Below, in pieces: positions 7,087 to 7,841 of a DNA stretch of 7,841 nucleotides (position 1 is its first letter; every line of letters begins with the position of its first letter). A program made the position numbers and the translations under genes. Origin of the DNA: Prevotellaceae bacterium (GTDB taxonomy: Bacteria; Bacteroidota; Bacteroidia; Bacteroidales; UBA932); the NCBI GenBank assembly GCA_031259935.1, contig JAIRKV010000006.1:1-7841 (forward strand). The letters are read 5' to 3'. The notes under the pieces are model-generated. The model had not been told where the DNA came from, ran no database searches, and saw only the letters and a program-made list of their open reading frames with translations.

Positions 7087-7176
7087 ATGAACAAAATAAA
7101 TTATCCAACTAATCTGACTGAAAAACAGTACAAGATTATTGAAAATATTGAAACCTTTGCAAGGCAAAATTATTGA
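7087..7176 (+). pseudogene. IS5-type transposase stub (first 29 residues only)
   Basis: ATG at 7087 begins a 29-residue reading frame ending at TGA 7174-7176. Its sequence NYPTNLTEKQYKIIENI (residues 4-20 with small differences) matches the usual opening of IS5/IS427-like transposases, which start with Y-P-[ST]-x-L-T-[DE]-x-Q-W-x-x-I-E. After about residue 24 the similarity stops and the frame ends, so nearly the whole protein is missing. The likely cause is insertion of the next element at about 7165-7180. A TAACTTTA at 7050-7057 sits where a -7 box could be, but no -33 TTG is found at the right distance. Identification is by remembered family motif over a very short stretch. Confidence 0.55.
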
Positions 7177-7204
7177 TAAAATGTTAATGTTTAGGTGATT
7201 ATAA

Positions 7205-7236
7205 TTTGTTTATGTGGAATATTTCGTGTATCTTTG
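7205..7236 (+). promoter_or_regulatory. Strong-looking promoter of the second IS remnant
   Basis: TTTG (7205-7208), 20 bases, then TATCTTTG (7229-7236): a full match to the Bacteroidota -33/-7 consensus with preferred spacing. Transcription would start about 7240-7243. An ATG at 7214 lies inside this promoter and therefore cannot be the translation start. Confidence 0.6.
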
Positions 7237-7240
7237 CATC

Positions 7241-7597
7241 ATGTATAACAAAAAAAGAAAACAAATGGGCTTTAGTGACACTTATGTGGAAAAACGTGTT
7301 CGTAAGAATGTGTTTTTCAAGCACATCAATATACTTATTGATTGGTCGACGCTGGAAAAAGAAATTGATAAAATATATAAACGCGGCAAATCGGTGGATG
7401 GACGTCCGACGTATAAAGGCATACTGCTGTTCAAAATGCTTCTGTTTGGAATTTGGTACGGTTTAAGCGACGAACGTGTGGAAGAAATAGTAAATGACAG
7501 CCTGTCGGCAATGAGATTTTGCAATTTGAACGTTGAAGATGACGTTCCCGACCACAGCGTTTTGAGTCGTTTTCGAACAGAATTAGTCGCTCCTTAA
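7241..7597 (+). pseudogene. IS5 family transposase, N-terminal fragment (DUF772 region)
   Basis: This is the N-terminal third of an IS5-family transposase. From ATG 7241 it gives 118 residues. Typical blocks are GFSDTYVEKRV (10-20), FFKHINILIDW (25-35), SVDGRPTYKGILLFKMLLFGIWYGLSDERVEE (51-82, quoted by position of the DUF772-like helix-rich domain) and VPDHSVLSRFR (102-112). It then stops at ELVAP-TAA, whereas relatives continue with the DDE catalytic domain, so no catalytic aspartate is present. The break at about 7590 is followed directly by sequence leading to another IS, which suggests insertional truncation; no alternative frame continues the match. The start at 7241 would give an almost leaderless message from the promoter at 7205-7236. 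ATG 7265 (MGFSDT) is an alternative with a leader of about 24 bases. Confidence 0.8.
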
Positions 7598-7626
7598 AAA
7601 GCAGACAACACATTGATTGTTAATAA

Positions 7627-7841
<215 letters not shown>

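Noticed and set aside
7214..7240. Upstream ATG extending the second IS transposase by nine residues
   Set aside because: This start lies inside the promoter (between the -33 and -7 boxes), so it would not be in the transcript; ATG 7241 or 7265 is preferred.
7282..7613. Two - strand open frames opposite the second IS fragment
   Set aside because: They are antisense to a recognisable IS5 transposase N-terminus and carry no motif of their own.

Overview
The window looks like a chromosomal piece of an AT-rich member of the Bacteroidota, probably Bacteroidales-like, though genus cannot be told from sequence alone. Three things point there: the end of a SprA-type translocon gene (type IX secretion is confined to that phylum), promoters of the TTG-N19/20-TAnnTTTG type, and start codons with no clear Shine-Dalgarno sequence.

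Layout. Positions 1-1369 (+) hold the 3' end of sprA. It converges on a block of four leftward genes. Read in their own direction these are an exported TPR protein (6744-5899), a U32-family RlhA-like protein (5822-4026), the guanidine-type hydrolase CtlX (3864-2941) and ornithine aminotransferase RocD (2907-1684). ctlX and rocD are 33 bp apart and appear to form an operon behind a good promoter at 3896-3925. Together they could take citrulline to ornithine and then to glutamate semialdehyde and glutamate. The sprA/rocD junction (1370-1683) holds a duplicated palindrome-plus-T-tract unit that doubles as a likely terminator for rocD.

The right end (about 6975-7841) is an insertion-sequence graveyard. 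Three different IS5-type transposase beginnings follow each other on the + strand: a 29-residue stub, a 118-residue fragment that ends before any catalytic residues, and a third that runs off the window edge. The simplest reading is serial insertion of one element into another.

I see no defence system, CRISPR array, RNA gene, secondary-metabolite cluster or clearly new system. Most of the window is ordinary housekeeping content. The points most worth checking are the hairpin/terminator repeat, the nested IS stubs with an intact promoter, and the ctlX-rocD module.
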